5,985 nucleotides of DNA from Chloroflexota bacterium (lineage in GTDB: Bacteria; Chloroflexota; Anaerolineae; J102): positions 1 to 5,985 of the forward strand of contig JAADFV010000159.1 of assembly GCA_013152695.1 (NCBI GenBank), in the 5' to 3' direction. Shown here one piece after another: positions 5,922 to 5,985 of the stretch (position 1 is its first letter; every line of letters begins with the position of its first letter). Both the position numbers and the translations under genes were made by a program. The notes below the pieces were generated by a model that did not search any database, was not told the DNA's origin, and worked only from the letters and a program-made list of their open reading frames with translations.

Positions 5922-5985
5922 ATGTCTCTTTGAGCTGGAATCGGTAATGTGGGGAAGATACAAGTGCGACGCACCTCGCAGGTGC
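5922..5985 (+). other. Non-coding tail after the operon
   Basis: After the TAA there are 42 bases without a recognisable gene or T-rich terminator, then the palindromic element at 5964-5985. An ATG directly after the stop (5922) runs into TGA within a few codons. Confidence 0.5.
5964..5985. repeat. Palindromic element cut by the window end
   Basis: GCACCT (5971-5976) and AGGTGC (5980-5985) form a perfect six-base stem around CGC. The preceding GTGCGAC (5964-5970) has no partner inside the window, because its complement GTCGCAC would fall immediately after the last base. The GTGC at 5964 can also pair with GCAC at 5971. It may be half of a 13-bp palindrome acting as a terminator hairpin or a dispersed REP-like repeat. 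Confidence 0.55.

Noticed and set aside
1..5985. tRNA, rRNA, CRISPR array, transposase or integrase genes
   Set aside because: None was seen on either strand. The only short repeats are the lipoprotein tandem repeat and the terminal palindrome.

Overview
The window looks like one transcription unit from a Chloroflexota bacterium (Anaerolineae/Caldilineae-like). That lineage call is an inference. It rests on a GC-rich lipoprotein with Ala/Thr-Gln repeats and a Pro/Thr 'TATAIPPTPAPTATP' linker, and on exported proteins ending in a short basic-aromatic-Leu-Pro tail. All four genes lie on the + strand and fill 197-5921. Nothing on the - strand is a convincing gene.

Layout: 1-196 is a non-coding leader with strong, partly competing hairpins and a weak promoter candidate. 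197-1387 encodes an Ala/Gln-rich coiled-coil lipoprotein. 1384-2556 encodes an exported protein carrying a set of His/Asp/Glu residues that resembles the metal site of the zinc phospholipase C / S1-P1 nuclease / DUF6765-like group. 2572-3789 encodes a cytochrome P450-fold protein that has lost the axial heme cysteine (Ser at that position) and most of the heme-binding loop. 3786-5921 encodes a two-domain exported protein: a paralogue of the 1384-2556 product fused to an alpha/beta-hydrolase esterase with a complete catalytic triad. 5922-5985 is non-coding and ends inside what looks like a larger palindrome.

Genes 1/2 and 3/4 overlap by ATGA, and genes 2/3 are 15 bases apart, so co-expression is very likely. 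Three products should be outside the membrane (lipoprotein, metal-site protein, metal-site/esterase fusion) and one in the cytoplasm (the P450-like protein). The system worth attention is this combination: a duplicated, probably metal-binding exported domain, one copy fused to an esterase, with a probably heme-free P450 relative encoded between the copies and a surface lipoprotein in front. Its function cannot be read from the window. A role in hydrolysing lipids or esters at the cell surface is the simplest guess.
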